From Pseudomonas syringae (GTDB taxonomy: Bacteria; Pseudomonadota; Gammaproteobacteria; Pseudomonadales; Pseudomonadaceae), in the NCBI RefSeq assembly GCF_001698815.1, contig NZ_LGSI01000074.1:233924-297923 (forward strand): DNA of 64,000 nt, given 5' to 3'. Made by a program: the position numbers and the translations under genes. The notes under the pieces are model-generated. The model made no database searches. It was not told the origin of the DNA and saw nothing but the letters and a program-made list of their open reading frames with translations. The stretch's first letter is position 1; every line of letters begins with the position of its first letter. Shown one piece after another: positions 17,226 through 25,622 of this stretch.

Positions 17226-18551
17226 CTACAAGACGCTAAGCGGATACTCAACGATCAGCCTTACTTCATCCAGGTCTGACTCGAACGCGGTCGCGCGCGT
17301 TGTAGCCTGCCGAAGACGCAGAGATAGATCCTTCATGCTTCCAGTCTGAACGACATACTTCGCTTCGATGTCCCGTTCCCAGCGTTTCTGATCCTTCAGC
17401 GGATTGCCATCGGAATCTCGTCGCATGTAGGTGCTGTTGGCATTGGAGTAGTCACCATCTGTACCTTTGCCGTAGCGGGTCATGAACGATAGGCCGGGTA
17501 CCCCGAAATTGCTCATGTCCAGATTATAGGTCGCCATCCAAGAGCGTTCTTTCGGTGAGTTGAAGTCGCTGTATTGAATAGAGTTGGCCAGGTAGATCGA
17601 GTCCGACTGCCTCAGGTAGTCAAAGTCATCATCACCTTGGTTACGTTGATGCGACAGAGACACGGTGTGGGAGCCATATTTCAGGCCTATTTTTGCGCTC
17701 CAGATATTGTTGTCGAACTTGCCGAGGAGCTTTTTGCCTTCATCGGTAGCGTTGTAGTAATTCAGGCTACCCGTCAGTGCCATCTGATCTGAGAGAGGAA
17801 GGACGTAGGAAGCGGAGGCGTACTTCTGATCCCACGCGTCTTTCAATCGACTCCCGTACAAGCCCAGGGTCAAACGATCGGTTGCCTCGTAGTCACCGCC
17901 GAAATACCCAACCCAAGGGGAGTTCACCGGCCCCGCGTAAAACGTGGCGAAATTCTCACGCATCGAGGTGGACTGGGGCTGGCTCATCGCGTGTAGTCGG
18001 CCACCTTGCATCGTCAAGCCGCTGATGCTTTTGTTGGTGGCTGTTACACCTCGAAAGCTTTCAGGAAGTACCCGAGAGTCACCAAACGAAACCACGGGCG
18101 TCGATGGGAATACATCGCCAACGTTCACGACTGTGTCGAAGGCCCGAGCCTTCACTGAACCACCAACCTTTGTCCATTCGTCTTTGGCCTGACCGTCGTC
18201 ATCGACAGGCAGAACGTTGAAGGAACTCTGCAGGCCATTGCGGCCGCCGCCCGTATCAAGCTTCAACCCAATCATCGCAAAGGCATCGACACCGACGCCG
18301 AAGGTGCCTTGGGTAAAACCTGATTCGAATTTACCAATGAACCCTTGCGCGGTTCCCTCAGAGTAGCCGTTTCCGTTTGCGTTAGACTGCCCCTTGCGAC
18401 TGTCCCGGTTCATGTAGAAAGTGCGGCTGAGGACATTAAGTGTGCTGCCCTCGATGAACCCTTCTTTCTGCTCTTCAGCGAAACCGGCAATCGGGGTGAA
18501 ACCTGCAATAGTTGAAAATACTGCAAGGGAAATTTTTTTAAGGTGAGTCAT
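17226..18551 (-). CDS. OprD-family outer-membrane porin
   Basis: This 441-residue protein has a signal peptide of about 25 residues (IAGFTPIAGFAEE). The OprD family pattern is present throughout: FIEGSTLNVLSRTFYMNRD near the mature N-terminus, GFTQGTFGVGVDAFAMIGLKLD, the plug/loop segment with VVSFGDSRVLPESFRG, and a C-terminal strand ending in Leu (RLIVEYPLSVL). It forms an 18-stranded substrate-selective channel for small carboxylates or basic amino acids; the substrate cannot be told. A candidate heavy-metal response box lies at 18677, and P. aeruginosa CzcR is known to control oprD, so regulation by the neighbouring system is plausible. Confidence 0.88.
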   Translation of the reverse strand: MTHLKKISLAVFSTIAGFTPIAGFAEEQKEGFIEGSTLNVLSRTFYMNRDSRKGQSNANGNGYSEGTAQGFIGKFESGFTQGTFGVGVDAFAMIGLKLDTGGGRNGLQSSFNVLPVDDDGQAKDEWTKVGGSVKARAFDTVVNVGDVFPSTPVVSFGDSRVLPESFRGVTATNKSISGLTMQGGRLHAMSQPQSTSMRENFATFYAGPVNSPWVGYFGGDYEATDRLTLGLYGSRLKDAWDQKYASASYVLPLSDQMALTGSLNYYNATDEGKKLLGKFDNNIWSAKIGLKYGSHTVSLSHQRNQGDDDFDYLRQSDSIYLANSIQYSDFNSPKERSWMATYNLDMSNFGVPGLSFMTRYGKGTDGDYSNANSTYMRRDSDGNPLKDQKRWERDIEAKYVVQTGSMKDLSLRLRQATTRATAFESDLDEVRLIVEYPLSVL

Positions 18552-18676
18552 GTGCGCTCCGTTCGAATCGGCAGATTGCTTTTAGACGTGTCAACCTGGC
18601 TTATTTTTTTAAAACTGAGAGCTGCCAGTGAGTGACGATCTTGACGAGTCGAAGATAACGGCAAGGTGACTGAAAA

Positions 18677-18692
18677 ATTACAAATTTGAAAT
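18677..18692. promoter_or_regulatory. Candidate CzcR/CopR box upstream of the OprD gene
   Basis: ATTACAA-AT-TTGAAAT matches the ATTACAA-N2-TTGTAAT palindrome at 13 of 14 arm positions and lies 126 bases before the porin start. Confidence 0.45.
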
Positions 18693-18912
18693 GTAGGATC
18701 TGTGGCTGGAACTCTTAAAAAAAATATAGCTATAACGGCAGCCCGGCGCTTCCCGTGGCTCAGCAAGAACCAAGCATCTGGAGGTAGCGAGTTTGTAATG
18801 CTCCCGTCATCACAGGTAAATAGTTGAAGCAGCCATCGAACATAAAACCAGGGCGTAAGGCTCTTCATTGCAGAGGTATGTTCTGATGTGCTTATGAGTG
18901 ACTGGATGTGCT

Positions 18913-18932
18913 GAATTACAAAATTGTAATTC
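18913..18932. promoter_or_regulatory. Perfect 9-2-9 palindrome upstream of the PtrA-like gene
   Basis: GAATTACAA-AA-TTGTAATTC is a perfect palindrome with a 2-bp spacer, 67 bases before the ATG at 18999. It is the best copy of the motif also seen at 15947 and 18677 and resembles the E. coli CusR box (TGACAA-N2-TTGTCA), with TTACAA half sites. Confidence 0.6.
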
Positions 18933-18998
18933 TCACGCAATCTTCTCGACAACCTCGGGTAAGTATTATTGCGCTCTCGCCAACATGAAGGTGTAGAT

Positions 18999-19211
18999 AT
19001 GAAAGTTTTCCAAGTTGCAGCATTAGCAGGCGCTCTATTGCTGTCACCAGTTGTGTTCGCTGAAAGCGGCGGAGACATGGTGTTTGCAAGAATGATGGAA
19101 GCAAGAGATCGTGCCCTGGAGCGCAATGCCGTCAAGGCGGCGCATCAAGAGAACGATTCCATGGTGGCCAGTGATGCGAAGGACAAGGATGAGGCCGCTG
19201 ATAAAGACTAA
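18999..19211 (+). CDS. PtrA-like small periplasmic metal-responsive protein
   Basis: This 70-residue protein has a signal peptide of about 21 residues (ALLLSPVVFAES). The motif GGDMVFARMMEARDRAL at the mature N-terminus matches the co-regulatory protein PtrA N-terminal family of Pseudomonas, copper-inducible small proteins. A charged, disordered tail follows (DSMVASDAKDKDEAADKD). The start was placed at the Met that opens the signal peptide. A perfect response-regulator palindrome lies upstream, which fits metal induction. Confidence 0.7.
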   Translation: MKVFQVAALAGALLLSPVVFAESGGDMVFARMMEARDRALERNAVKAAHQENDSMVASDAKDKDEAADKD

Positions 19212-19458
19212 GAGTGTCGGCCGGCAGAAACTCCGCAGCTTCTGAGTACTGCTGCTTCTATGGGAGTAGACATTTATCTTCTTTGCCACCCCTCCGTTGT
19301 TATAATTTTTGGCCATGATGTTCCTGAGATCCTGAAGCCTTACGCTGCAGGGGCCATTTATCAAATCAGCGTGTGTATGAACTACGTTGTGGATGTTTCC
19401 CGACTCCCCGCATAGCGTAAACTGGACTAATACTCCGCAGTGATCTGAAGGAAGTGCT

Positions 19459-19830
19459 ATGTCCCTTTTAGCTGGATTTCGCAAGCTTGAACAACAGTTG
19501 GAAGCACAGCTTGCAGAGCTGGAGTCGATGAAGGGTGATTCTGGGCTCTAGGCTGAAATGGAGTTTTAGACCAAACTGCGCGCTCTCTTGGGGGAGTATG
19601 GCTACAGCCTGCGTGACGTGATTGCCCTGCTGGATCCGCTGGCTGCCGGTTGTAAATCAGCACCTGCTGCTACTCTAGAGAAAAGCACTCGTAAGCCACG
19701 TGATCTCAATGTCTTCAAGAACCCGCATACAGGTGAAATTGTTGAAACAAAGGGCGGGAATCACAAGCTGTTGAAGGCTTGGAAGGCTGAGCATGGTTCG
19801 GACGAGGTCGAGTCTTGGCTTGCTAAGTGA
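19459..19830 (+). pseudogene. MvaT/MvaU-type H-NS protein with two in-frame amber codons
   Basis: A single 124-codon frame encodes a complete MvaT-like protein. The N-terminal oligomerisation helix starts MSLLAGFRKLEQQLEAQ. The central part has LRALLGEYGYSLRDVIALLDP. The C-terminal AT-hook-like DNA-binding domain has RKPRDLNVFKNPHTGEIVETKGGNHK and LKAWKAEHGSDEVESWLAK. It is interrupted by TAG at 19549-19551 and 19567-19569, both in the linker after the first helix. Everything else is intact, so decay is recent or the stops are read through. An accessory MvaT paralogue on an island would be expected to silence AT-rich genes. A C-terminal piece could start downstream but would lack the dimerisation helix. 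Confidence 0.8.
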
Positions 19831-20138
19831 GTGAGGGCTTGCCGCTAATGAGGCCGCCTGAAGGTTTTTTTTCATTCGATTTTGCTTCTGATGCTATCAG
19901 GGAGTAACGGTATGCGTCCGGCAAAGTCATCTAGCCGGCGCTGAAAAGGCAAGACATGTGTGCATTTAAATTTAAGTGGGCGCCAATTCTAGCCTATCAA
20001 ACGGGTATTTTAAGCAGCCACAACGCTGTTCCTACTCCAAACCCTTCAAGGCCCGGGTCATTCAAGAGTGTGGCCAGCCCGGCGCTTCGATTGCCAGCGC
20101 GCGCTGAGCCACAGTCTCAACGCGAACCTCGACCATAA
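19831..20138. other. Intergenic region, no gene seen
   Basis: The first 50 bases hold a GC-rich stretch followed by eight T residues (19865-19872) that may terminate the mvaT-like transcript. The remaining sequence shows no recognisable coding or repeat on either strand; the 5' end of the GNAT gene appears to be lost here. Confidence 0.4.
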
Positions 20139-20570
20139 GTGGATTCGGCTACAGTCGCAAAAAAGTGTCGCCCTGCAATGCTCGAGGATCACGATCACGA
20201 TCAGGTTGTAGGTTGGGCGAGCCTCAGCGAATATCGCGCTCGCACATGCTATGACGGTATCGCTGACTTTTGGATTTACTTGAGCCGTAAGGTACGAGGC
20301 CAGGGGCTGGGCAAGCTCCTGCTTCAAGCATTGCTCAAAGAGTCGTAGGCACATGGATTTTGGAAAGTCCTTTCCCGCATATTCACTTCAAACGGTGCCG
20401 GCCTTGCGCTTTGCGAAGCACACGGTTTCCGTCAGTTGGGCGTTTATGAGGAACATGCTGCCTTGAAGGTCATTGGATCGATTGTGCGATTGTCGAGCGA
20501 CTCTTCCCAGAGCATCAACCTACAGGCCTTTCGCAAGTCGCTACCACGAGAACTGAAACAGGTGGACTAA
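20139..20570 (+). pseudogene. GNAT acetyltransferase with in-frame amber codon
   Basis: The frame reads VVGWASLSEYRARTCYDGIADFWIYLSRKVRGQGLGKLLLQALLKES, then TAG (20346-20348), then AHGFWKVLSRIFTSNGAGLALCEAHGFRQLGVYEEHA to TAA at 20570. The first part carries the acetyl-CoA loop R-G-Q-G-L-G; the second has the conserved N-x-x-x-L-x-L-x-x-x-x-G-F motif. It resembles the phosphinothricin/arsinothricin N-acetyltransferase group. The N-terminal 25-30 residues of the family are missing, and the last 30 residues diverge. Probably non-functional. Confidence 0.75.
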
Positions 20571-20648
20571 GCGGTGGCTGAGGTTTTCTGCCGCATTGAC
20601 ACCATTGTTCAGTTTGGCTTCCCACTGCGTAACGACCACCTCGGATTC

Positions 20649-20692
20649 ACTGGTCAAGTCGAATGCAATTGACTGGTCAAATCCATGCAATT
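20649..20692. repeat. Imperfect tandem repeat, possible IS end
   Basis: Two consecutive units, ACTGGTCAAGTCGAATGCAATT (20649-20670) and ACTGGTCAAATCCATGCAATT (20672-20692), share most positions. Short ACTGGTCA-type direct repeats occur near the ends of some IS21-family elements, so this may be an IS remnant; no transposase is left nearby. Confidence 0.35.
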
Positions 20693-20819
20693 ACGCAGTC
20701 AGGACATCGATCAGGATATGACACAGGTAACTGCCTTAGTCAGGCATTCAGTATGTTTTGGCAAGATTGCTGATCTTTATCGCATGCCCGTTTTTGTTTT
20801 CAATATTTCCAGGTAAAGG

Positions 20820-21263
20820 TACTCCCACTTTGATAAAAGCCAATCCGAATTCAATTTGCGTCGTCGCATTGTGACCGACGCCGAGGGGCGTTATCGAGCC
20901 AGAAGTATCGTGCCGTCGGGCTACGGCTGTAACCCTCAGGGCCCGACCCAGGAGTGCCTCAACCAATTGGGCAGGCATGGCCAGCGTCCGGCGCATATCC
21001 ACTTTTTCGTATCCGCCCCGGGTTACGAACACTTGACCACGCAGATCAACCTATCCAACGACGCATACCTCTGGGATGACTTCGCTTACGCCACGCGGGA
21101 TGGATTGATCGGTGAGGTGCAGTTCATCGACCAAGCCTTGGCTGCGGCCCATCAAGTGCCAGGACGTTTTGCACAAATGAAATTCGATTTTCAGCTGCGT
21201 CCGGCAGCCAACCTTGAAGCGGAGCGACGGAGCAATCGCCCGCGTGCTCTTCAAGAGGCGTAA
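20820..21263 (+). pseudogene. catA: Catechol 1,2-dioxygenase, 5'-truncated
   Basis: Starting at YSHFDKSQSEFNLRRRIVTDAEGRYRARSIVPSGYGC, the sequence is the C-terminal half of an intradiol catechol 1,2-dioxygenase. It includes the iron-binding Tyr in PSGYGC and the His pair of GQRPAHIHFFVSAPG, and runs to the typical ERRSNRPRALQEA end. The N-terminal half, with the helical dimerisation region and another iron Tyr, is absent; a TAA lies directly upstream in frame. The enzyme would be inactive. It is the first of several aromatic-catabolism remnants. Confidence 0.85.
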
Positions 21264-21308
21264 GTCAAAGCTGCATACCCAGAAAAACTTATTAAAGAGG
21301 ATAAAAGC

Positions 21309-21590
21309 ATGTCCCAAGCCACTCTCACCCCCATCGAAGTAAAAGTCGCCGTGTTGCGTGAAGCCAGCGGCAAGCTCCGGCTCGAGCGCGCAGAGCTGGC
21401 TGTTCCGCGTGCCGACGAGGTCCGCGTGCGTGTCGTGGCTACAGGTGTTTGCCACACCGATATGGTCGTTCGCGATCAGCTCTTTCCAACGCCGTTGCCA
21501 ATTATTTTGGGGCACGTAGGTGCGGGCGTGGTGGAGGCGTGGGCGCTGCGGTAACGACCATCGCTCCTGGCGATCATGTGGTCATGCCCG
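21309..21590 (+). pseudogene. Zinc alcohol dehydrogenase (aryl-alcohol type), N-terminal fragment
   Basis: The N-terminus VKVAVLREASGKLRLERAELAVPRADEVRVRVVATGVCHTDMVVRD contains the catalytic-zinc Cys and the CHTD motif of medium-chain alcohol dehydrogenases such as benzyl-alcohol dehydrogenase. A frameshift near 21535 follows ILGHVGAGVVEA; the next part, GAAVTTIAPGDHVVM, is in another frame. Similarity ends near 21590, leaving about a quarter of the gene. A good ribosome-binding site (AAAGAGGAT) remains upstream of the ATG. Confidence 0.8.
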
Positions 21591-21714
21591 ACAGGTGCTG
21601 CATGCTGGCAACTTTGGGGATAGAGCCCCGTCGTGATGGAGTTGACCGTATGAGCATAAAAACGGTTGAAGGGCGGTGTTTGCTAGCAGCATGAACTTAC
21701 GTTGAGCCGTCTCA

Positions 21715-22326
21715 TCAGGGACGGGATACGCAAGACTGGATTGCAGCAATAACCAATGTCACTGATTCGTCCTTTAAGATTTTGTCGAGATCCGGTGATT
21801 TAAGCAAATGTCGCATGGTGGCAAGTCCGATGACATAGGAGCCTATTAACGCTGCTCGCACGTTGGCATTTCTACCGCCTAACTTGAGCGCCAGTGGTTG
21901 CACAAACTCGACATGAAATCGACTAGACGCGAGAGTAGATGTCGCAGGGCTTGCGGAGGCCAGCAGTAGCAAACTCAATGGGTTGAAGCCGTCATCATTG
22001 GGGGCAGGGTTGTTGCTCAGGACGCGTTCAACCAGAAATTTACCGACGTCCTCCAAATGAGCAGGCAAATGCTCTTCCACGTTGAATGCACCCTGAATGA
22101 TTTCGGCGAACAATTGCTCTTTGCTGCCAAAGTAACGGCTTACCAATGCCGCATCCACACCTGCAACGCCGGCAATCTCGCGTATACCAACACTCTCATA
22201 GATTTTGTATGAGAAGCACCGCCGCGCGGCACAGAGGATGCGCTGCCGTGTTTCCGCGGAATTTCGTCCCTGAGCAGTGCGTTGCACATTCAGAGTAGAG
22301 GCTTTTGACTGCTTCTGTATGTTCAT
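21715..22326 (-). CDS. TetR/AcrR-family repressor
   Basis: This 203-residue protein has an N-terminal HTH (about residues 25-70: ETRQRILCAARRCFSYKIYESVGIREIAGVAGVDAALVSRYFGSKEQL). Its helical C-terminal ligand domain resembles the TetR C-terminal families of Pseudomonas. It appears intact and diverges from the SDR remnant at 22421. Two palindromic candidate operators lie in the 94-base gap. The original target (SDR) is deleted, but the downstream DHA2-type MFS gene may now be the controlled gene. Codon use and GC are lower than in the ferulate operon. Confidence 0.85.
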   Translation of the reverse strand: MNIQKQSKASTLNVQRTAQGRNSAETRQRILCAARRCFSYKIYESVGIREIAGVAGVDAALVSRYFGSKEQLFAEIIQGAFNVEEHLPAHLEDVGKFLVERVLSNNPAPNDDGFNPLSLLLLASASPATSTLASSRFHVEFVQPLALKLGGRNANVRAALIGSYVIGLATMRHLLKSPDLDKILKDESVTLVIAAIQSCVSRP

Positions 22327-22336
22327 GAGCTAATTT

Positions 22337-22354
22337 TGTCATCAGTTGTTGACA
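22337..22354. promoter_or_regulatory. Candidate TetR operator 1
   Basis: TGTCATC-AGTT-GTTGACA is a 7-4-7 inverted repeat with one mismatch, 11 bases before the TetR start; it matches operator 2. Confidence 0.6.
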
Positions 22355-22380
22355 TTGGCAAACCCTATGTGGAGTAATGA

Positions 22381-22398
22381 TGTCATCGGCTGATGACA
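22381..22398. promoter_or_regulatory. Candidate TetR operator 2
   Basis: TGTCATC-GGCT-GATGACA is a perfect 7-4-7 inverted repeat, 44 bp centre to centre from operator 1 and 23 bases before the SDR ATG. A symmetrical pair like this between divergent genes is typical of TetR autoregulation. Confidence 0.65.
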
Positions 22399-22420
22399 AG
22401 TCGCTTTGGAGGAGCGTTCG

Positions 22421-22695
22421 ATGACTGAGTCTGTATCCAAACTCTCTCGTAAGGTCACGTTAGTGACCGGTGTTTCCAGCGACGTAGGTTTATCGGTGGC
22501 GCCGTTGATGGGGCCGTATGGGTATTGGCACCCAAAAAAGCTCAACAAAGCCCTCGTTTAGCCTACGCAGCAGTTCGATAAAGCGCTGGAGAGAGGCGCA
22601 GGAGATGGCCAGTACTGCGCCATTTCTCGTCAGTGCTAAAACTCGCCCTAACACGCAGTATCCTCGCTATGGACGGCGGTATGGCTCAAGTCTGA
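22421..22695 (+). pseudogene. Short-chain dehydrogenase, internally deleted
   Basis: A GGAGG site precedes ATG 22421. The start MTESVSKLSRKVTLVTGVSSDVGLSVA contains the Rossmann TGxxxxxG. After about codon 30 the frame leaves the family and stops at 22561. A second piece, EMASTAPFLVSAKTRPNT (frame +1), then SILAMDGGMAQV and TGA 22693-22695, is the normal SDR C-terminus. So about 190 codons of the middle, with the catalytic Ser-Tyr-Lys, are missing, plus a one-base shift. Confidence 0.75.
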
Positions 22696-22717
22696 AACCT
22701 CTAGTTGAGAAACCGAT

Positions 22718-24181
22718 ATGCCAAGTGCCGACTACCGATCTCCAGATACGAAACAGCCCTTAACAGGTACCGCTGTTTCAGCCGTGTTATTGCCTTTGAT
22801 GTTGGTGTTATTCATATCCACCTTGGATCAAACCATTGTCGCCACTGCACTTGCCCAGATTGGTGAGGAGCTCGGCGATACTGCAAACGCCCCTTGGATT
22901 GCTACTGCCTACTTGCTTACCAGCGCCATTAGCACGTTAATTTTCGGCAAGCTTGGCGATATGCATGGACGGAAAAAGGTGTTTCAAGCCTCGGTAGCTA
23001 TCTTCGTCCTTGGTTCCGCTCTCTGTTCGTTTGCTCCAACGATGCTGTGGCTGATCGGATTTCGTGCATTGCAAGGCATAGGCGGCGGAGGGCTCAATTC
23101 GTTGGTTATGGCAATTGTGGGAGATATGGTTTCACCCCGTGAGCGAGCACGCTACCAAGCCACGCTCGGAATCGTCCCTGCTATAGCAATCATTCTCGGG
23201 CCGGTGTTGGGTGGATTGATCGTGGATCATTGGAGCTGGCCCTGGATATTTCTGATCAACGTGCCAATCGGTGTGCTGGCCTTTGTAATAATTGCGACTC
23301 GCCTGCATCTACCCACTCATAAAAGCGCACACCGATTGGATATTGCCGGTTCGCTTCTTTCGATTCTTTTTACCACATCGTTTTTGCTCGTTATGGTTCA
23401 GGGTGGTAGTACTTTTGCTTGGTGGTCCTGGCAAATACTCAGTTTGGCAGGCGTCAGTCTGTTGTCGCTCATTGCCTACTTACAGGTCGAGCGATATGCA
23501 TCTGAACCGATTACTCCGCTTGTACTATTTGCCAACAGCATTTTTTCGATTTCATCGGCATTGTTTTTCCTGTCTACAGCTACGCTGTTTGTCGCCATGT
23601 TTTTTGTACCACTAATGCTGCAGAAAGTGTTCGGATTATCAGCCTTTCTCTCTGGTAGCAGCATTGTCCCTTTGTTGCTCGCACTGATCGTCGCAACAGC
23701 GTTGACAGGGATAGTCATTTCTCGCACAGGTCGTTACCGCATTTTCCCTATCCTGGGGGCACTATTTGCGGGTGGCGGGCTATTTATGTTGAGTCTGGTG
23801 CAAGTCACGACGCCACTTTGGCTCGTCATATTCATGTTGGCGATACTTGGCGTGGGTTTGGGGTTTTTCATCCAGGTCGTCCTACTGGCTGGGCAGAACG
23901 CTGTAGAGCACCGTCACCTTGGGGTGGCGACAGGGGCTCTAAATTTTTTCAAAACCCTGGGTGGCGCCACGGGCGCAGCAGCATTTGGTGCAATCCTGAC
24001 GAGAGGGATGTCCGTTGCCACGAACAACGAGATGATGCTCGTCGCTTTTCGTTCTGTGTTTCAGGGCGCGCTGGTAATGATGGGCATCGCCTTGATATTG
24101 GCACTGCTGCTTAAGGAAAAACCGCTATCGCCGGAGATGGTTGAGGTTGCGGGAGGGCGGGGCGATGTACCTGAATACTAG
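22718..24181 (+). CDS. DHA2-family (14-TM) MFS drug/proton antiporter
   Basis: This 487-residue protein has about 14 membrane segments. Motif D1 is in segment 1 (STLDQTIVATALAQIGEELG), motif A follows segment 2 (GKLGDMHGRKKVFQ) and motif C lies in segment 5 (GIVPAIAIILGPVLGGLI): the EmrB/QacA pattern of export antiporters. It seems complete, with a hydrophilic tail ending VAGGRGDVPEY. The TetR gene and its operators lie just upstream, beyond the broken SDR, so TetR may repress it. The substrate is unknown. Confidence 0.88.
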   Translation: MPSADYRSPDTKQPLTGTAVSAVLLPLMLVLFISTLDQTIVATALAQIGEELGDTANAPWIATAYLLTSAISTLIFGKLGDMHGRKKVFQASVAIFVLGSALCSFAPTMLWLIGFRALQGIGGGGLNSLVMAIVGDMVSPRERARYQATLGIVPAIAIILGPVLGGLIVDHWSWPWIFLINVPIGVLAFVIIATRLHLPTHKSAHRLDIAGSLLSILFTTSFLLVMVQGGSTFAWWSWQILSLAGVSLLSLIAYLQVERYASEPITPLVLFANSIFSISSALFFLSTATLFVAMFFVPLMLQKVFGLSAFLSGSSIVPLLLALIVATALTGIVISRTGRYRIFPILGALFAGGGLFMLSLVQVTTPLWLVIFMLAILGVGLGFFIQVVLLAGQNAVEHRHLGVATGALNFFKTLGGATGAAAFGAILTRGMSVATNNEMMLVAFRSVFQGALVMMGIALILALLLKEKPLSPEMVEVAGGRGDVPEY

Positions 24182-24205
24182 GCTCTGAACGAAAGATAAT
24201 GTTCT

Positions 24206-24890
24206 TCAGCGCGCGGAGGTGTCGTTGTCTCTGGCCTTCAACCACAGGCGTAGCACCGTCTTGAGGAACTCGCCGTAGCTGTTCTTGAACAGTACGTTGC
24301 CTAGGTCTGTCGGGTAGATGGGGGTGTCCCCATAGATGATGGTCTTGATGCCCTTACCGTCGTAGCCTTGGCGGCGCGCCTGCTCGATCATGTCCTTGAA
24401 CATGGCGGGTGCCACGAACAACGTGTTATTGCCGAACCCGCTGGCCAGCTCGAACAGTTCGTCGGCCTTGAAGTCGCGGGACTCCGGGACGACATGGCGA
24501 GCGGCCCTGTGCACATGGATCAGGCTGTAGAGACCGGCGCAGTGAGACTCGGCGCGGCATACACCACGGTCTCATCGACGTCGAGCGGATCGGCGTCGGG
24601 CGAACAGTCCCGTGATATGGCCGTCAGGTAGACATGGTTCAGCATCACCCCCTTGATGTCGTCAGTGGTGCTGGAGGTGTAGAGCAGCCGGGCCAGGTCA
24701 TCGGCATGACGCGAATGAGGCGTGTCTGGGGGCGAAGCGGCCGAGGCGAGTGTTCCTATGTCCTCTCAATCCAGCTCTCGACACGCCTGGGACAGGGTCT
24801 CGGGTGCGAATACCTGGCCTCCATCGGTGAAAATCAGCCGGGCCGGACTCGGGATACGTCGGTCGCCAACTGGTTGGAGCAGGTAATGAG
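24206..24890 (-). pseudogene. AMP-dependent acyl-CoA synthetase, fragment
   Basis: On the minus strand, pieces of an acyl-CoA synthetase occur in shifting frames. LARLLYTSSTTDDIKGVMLNH corresponds to the ATP-binding TSGTTG-K motif. After a frameshift near 24535, AGLYSLIHVHRAARHVVPE, KADELFELASGFGNNTLFVAPAMFKDMIEQARRQGYDGKGIKTIIYGDTPIYP follows and then unrelated sequence. The adenylation core and the C-terminal domain are missing. It was probably an aryl- or fatty-acid CoA ligase of the former catabolic cluster. Confidence 0.72.
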
Positions 24891-24893
24891 GGG

Positions 24894-25310
24894 TTGGTAG
24901 TCAGCCCTGATTACCTCGAAAAGCGCGGCTTGCCTGTCACGCTAAAGGACCTGGAAAATCACGACTGCGTGAGCTTTGCTCATCCCAGCGGAATCACGAC
25001 GTGGCGTCTTATGGGGCCCGGCGGTGTCGAGAGCGATGTACAGATCACCAGCCGTTTCAATGGCAACACTGCTCAAGCATTGCGTAAGGCCACGCTGGCT
25101 GGATTAGGTATTGCGATGCTGCCGCCCACCATGACTAATATCGATCTACAGGCTGGCCGATTGGTGTCGGTGCTGCCGCATTACTATCGCACTGGATATG
25201 GCCTGCACTTGCTCTACCCCAGTCGAAAACATTTGCCTTTGGCCGTCTCTGCATTCATCGAGTTGGTGTTGGAGAAACTGAGAGAGCAGACATTCCCGGT
25301 GAATGTGTAG
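24894..25310 (+). pseudogene. LysR-family regulator, effector-domain fragment
   Basis: The sequence VVSPDYLEKRGLPVTLKDLENHDCVSFAHPSG to the end (138 residues) is the second half of a LysR substrate-binding domain, with the conserved ATLAGLGIAMLPPTM strand-helix and a normal C-terminus. The winged HTH domain and first effector subdomain are absent; upstream sequence belongs to the reversed acyl-CoA synthetase remnant. It cannot bind DNA. Confidence 0.8.
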
Positions 25311-25622
25311 CCGCGCAAGGGTATGAACCTGTGGACGGCAATCGCTGGCTGGGAAATAGGTAAGGCCAGCGTTGAACTCACAATGGCATGGAGTGACTCA
25401 AAGCACTGAATGTTTGCGCTCTAGCCAAGCTTGACCAGATTCAAAATCGCCAGTGGGCCGCCCGGGAACTGCACGAGACGACCTTCAGATTCGCCGCCCA
25501 AGTCATCCCTTGATCATGAGCCGCGCCGAACAGAGCAACAGAAACAGGCAAAAAGAAGTGCGGAGTATTTTTTCCGGCAAGGCATGAGCAGCCTGGAATT
25601 GGGACAGTTGGACGAGCGAAGT
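25311..25622. other. Non-coding stretch, nothing recognised
   Basis: No family similarity, repeat or clear hairpin was found in the 312 bases between the LysR fragment and the MarR gene. Short open frames here look random. Confidence 0.4.
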
